Positions 13,695-13,734 of a stretch of DNA of 13,734 nt are shown here, one piece after another (positions within the stretch are counted from its first letter, which is position 1; every line of letters begins with the position of its first letter). Made by a program: the position numbers and the translations under genes. Below the pieces are notes generated by a model, which had not been told where the DNA came from, ran no database searches, and worked only from the letters and a program-made list of their open reading frames with translations. The stretch is taken from assembly GCA_947454665.1 (NCBI GenBank), contig CANGMU010000041.1, positions 1 to 13,734 of the forward strand. The letters are read 5' to 3'. This DNA comes from Pseudomonadota bacterium (GTDB taxonomy: Bacteria; Pseudomonadota; Gammaproteobacteria; Steroidobacterales; Steroidobacteraceae).

Positions 13695-13734
13695 GTGAAG
13701 AACCCCTCCCCAATTCAAGTCGTAGACATATTCG
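13695..13734 (+). CDS. Start of a probable DNA cytosine-5 methyltransferase (runs off window)
   Basis: From GTG 13695 the frame reads (M)KNPSPIQVVDIF and then leaves the window. Small hydrophobic residues followed by VVDIF is the usual opening of DNA cytosine-5 methyltransferases, continuing as FAGPGGL (motif I, S-adenosylmethionine binding). A TAA in the same frame at 13680-13682 limits the start to this GTG. The ribosome binding site is weak (AGAAG). Only 13 residues are visible, so the call depends on this short but characteristic opening. It would fit a restriction-modification or solitary methyltransferase beside toxin-antitoxin genes. Confidence 0.55.
   Translation, partial: MKNPSPIQVVDIF

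Noticed and set aside
13518..13718. Minus-strand 66-codon frame after fic
   Set aside because: No recognisable domain, Cys/Trp-rich composition unlike the neighbours, no ribosome binding site, and it overlaps the methyltransferase start.

Overview
The window is GC-rich bacterial DNA. Gene density is high, overlaps are short, and several starts have GGGGA-type ribosome binding sites. Most secreted products have ordinary Sec signal peptides. The gene set (PepSY-TM membrane protein, c-type cytochrome/propeller fusion, tannase-family esterase, DUF3604 protein, PPIC isomerase, HupE/UreJ-like protein, secreted beta-helix protein) fits an aerobic Gram-negative proteobacterium. I would guess Gammaproteobacteria near Xanthomonadales, Nevskiales or Steroidobacter, but that rests on gene content and style only.

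Left part (1-2526). Two minus-strand genes form an apparent operon: a four-helix PepSY-TM protein, then a signal-peptide protein with a carboxypeptidase-regulatory-like domain, a CxxCH haem motif and the start of a beta-propeller that runs off the left edge. A perfect FNR/Anr-type dyad lies just before the PepSY gene and overlaps its ribosome binding site. A 100-residue coiled-coil protein with a C-terminal anchor points the other way.

Middle part (2548-11163). A glyoxalase I gene is divergent from a secreted tannase/feruloyl esterase-family gene. The esterase gene meets a DUF3604 gene tail to tail with no base between the stop codons. DUF3604 is divergent, by 34 bp, from a plus-strand run: membrane-anchored PPIC isomerase, HupE/UreJ-like protein (4-bp overlap), N-formylglutamate amidohydrolase-family protein and a large secreted right-handed beta-helix protein. 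Several products are exported and could act on plant-derived or other environmental polymers; that role is inferred.

Right part (11164-13734). The character changes to an accessory, defence-like region. After a repeat- and hairpin-rich spacer come a BrnT/BrnA toxin-antitoxin pair and a ribbon-helix-helix/RelE pair, both on the minus strand. A Fic-family gene follows on the plus strand, then a 212-bp spacer, and finally the first 13 codons of what looks like a DNA cytosine-5 methyltransferase. The RHH/RelE promoter is unusually clear (TTGACG, 17 bp, TAAATT) and is overlaid by three ACGT cores at exact 8-bp spacing, a good operator candidate that may also affect the divergent fic gene. The Fic protein departs from the expected family pattern in three places: the usual acidic residue of the Fic motif is Gln, the inhibitory-helix Glu is Asp, and about 45-50 residues that should hold the target-docking flap appear to be missing. 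Its C-terminal winged-helix-like region is intact. It is the most unusual protein in the window.

No rRNA, tRNA, CRISPR array, transposase or integrase was seen.
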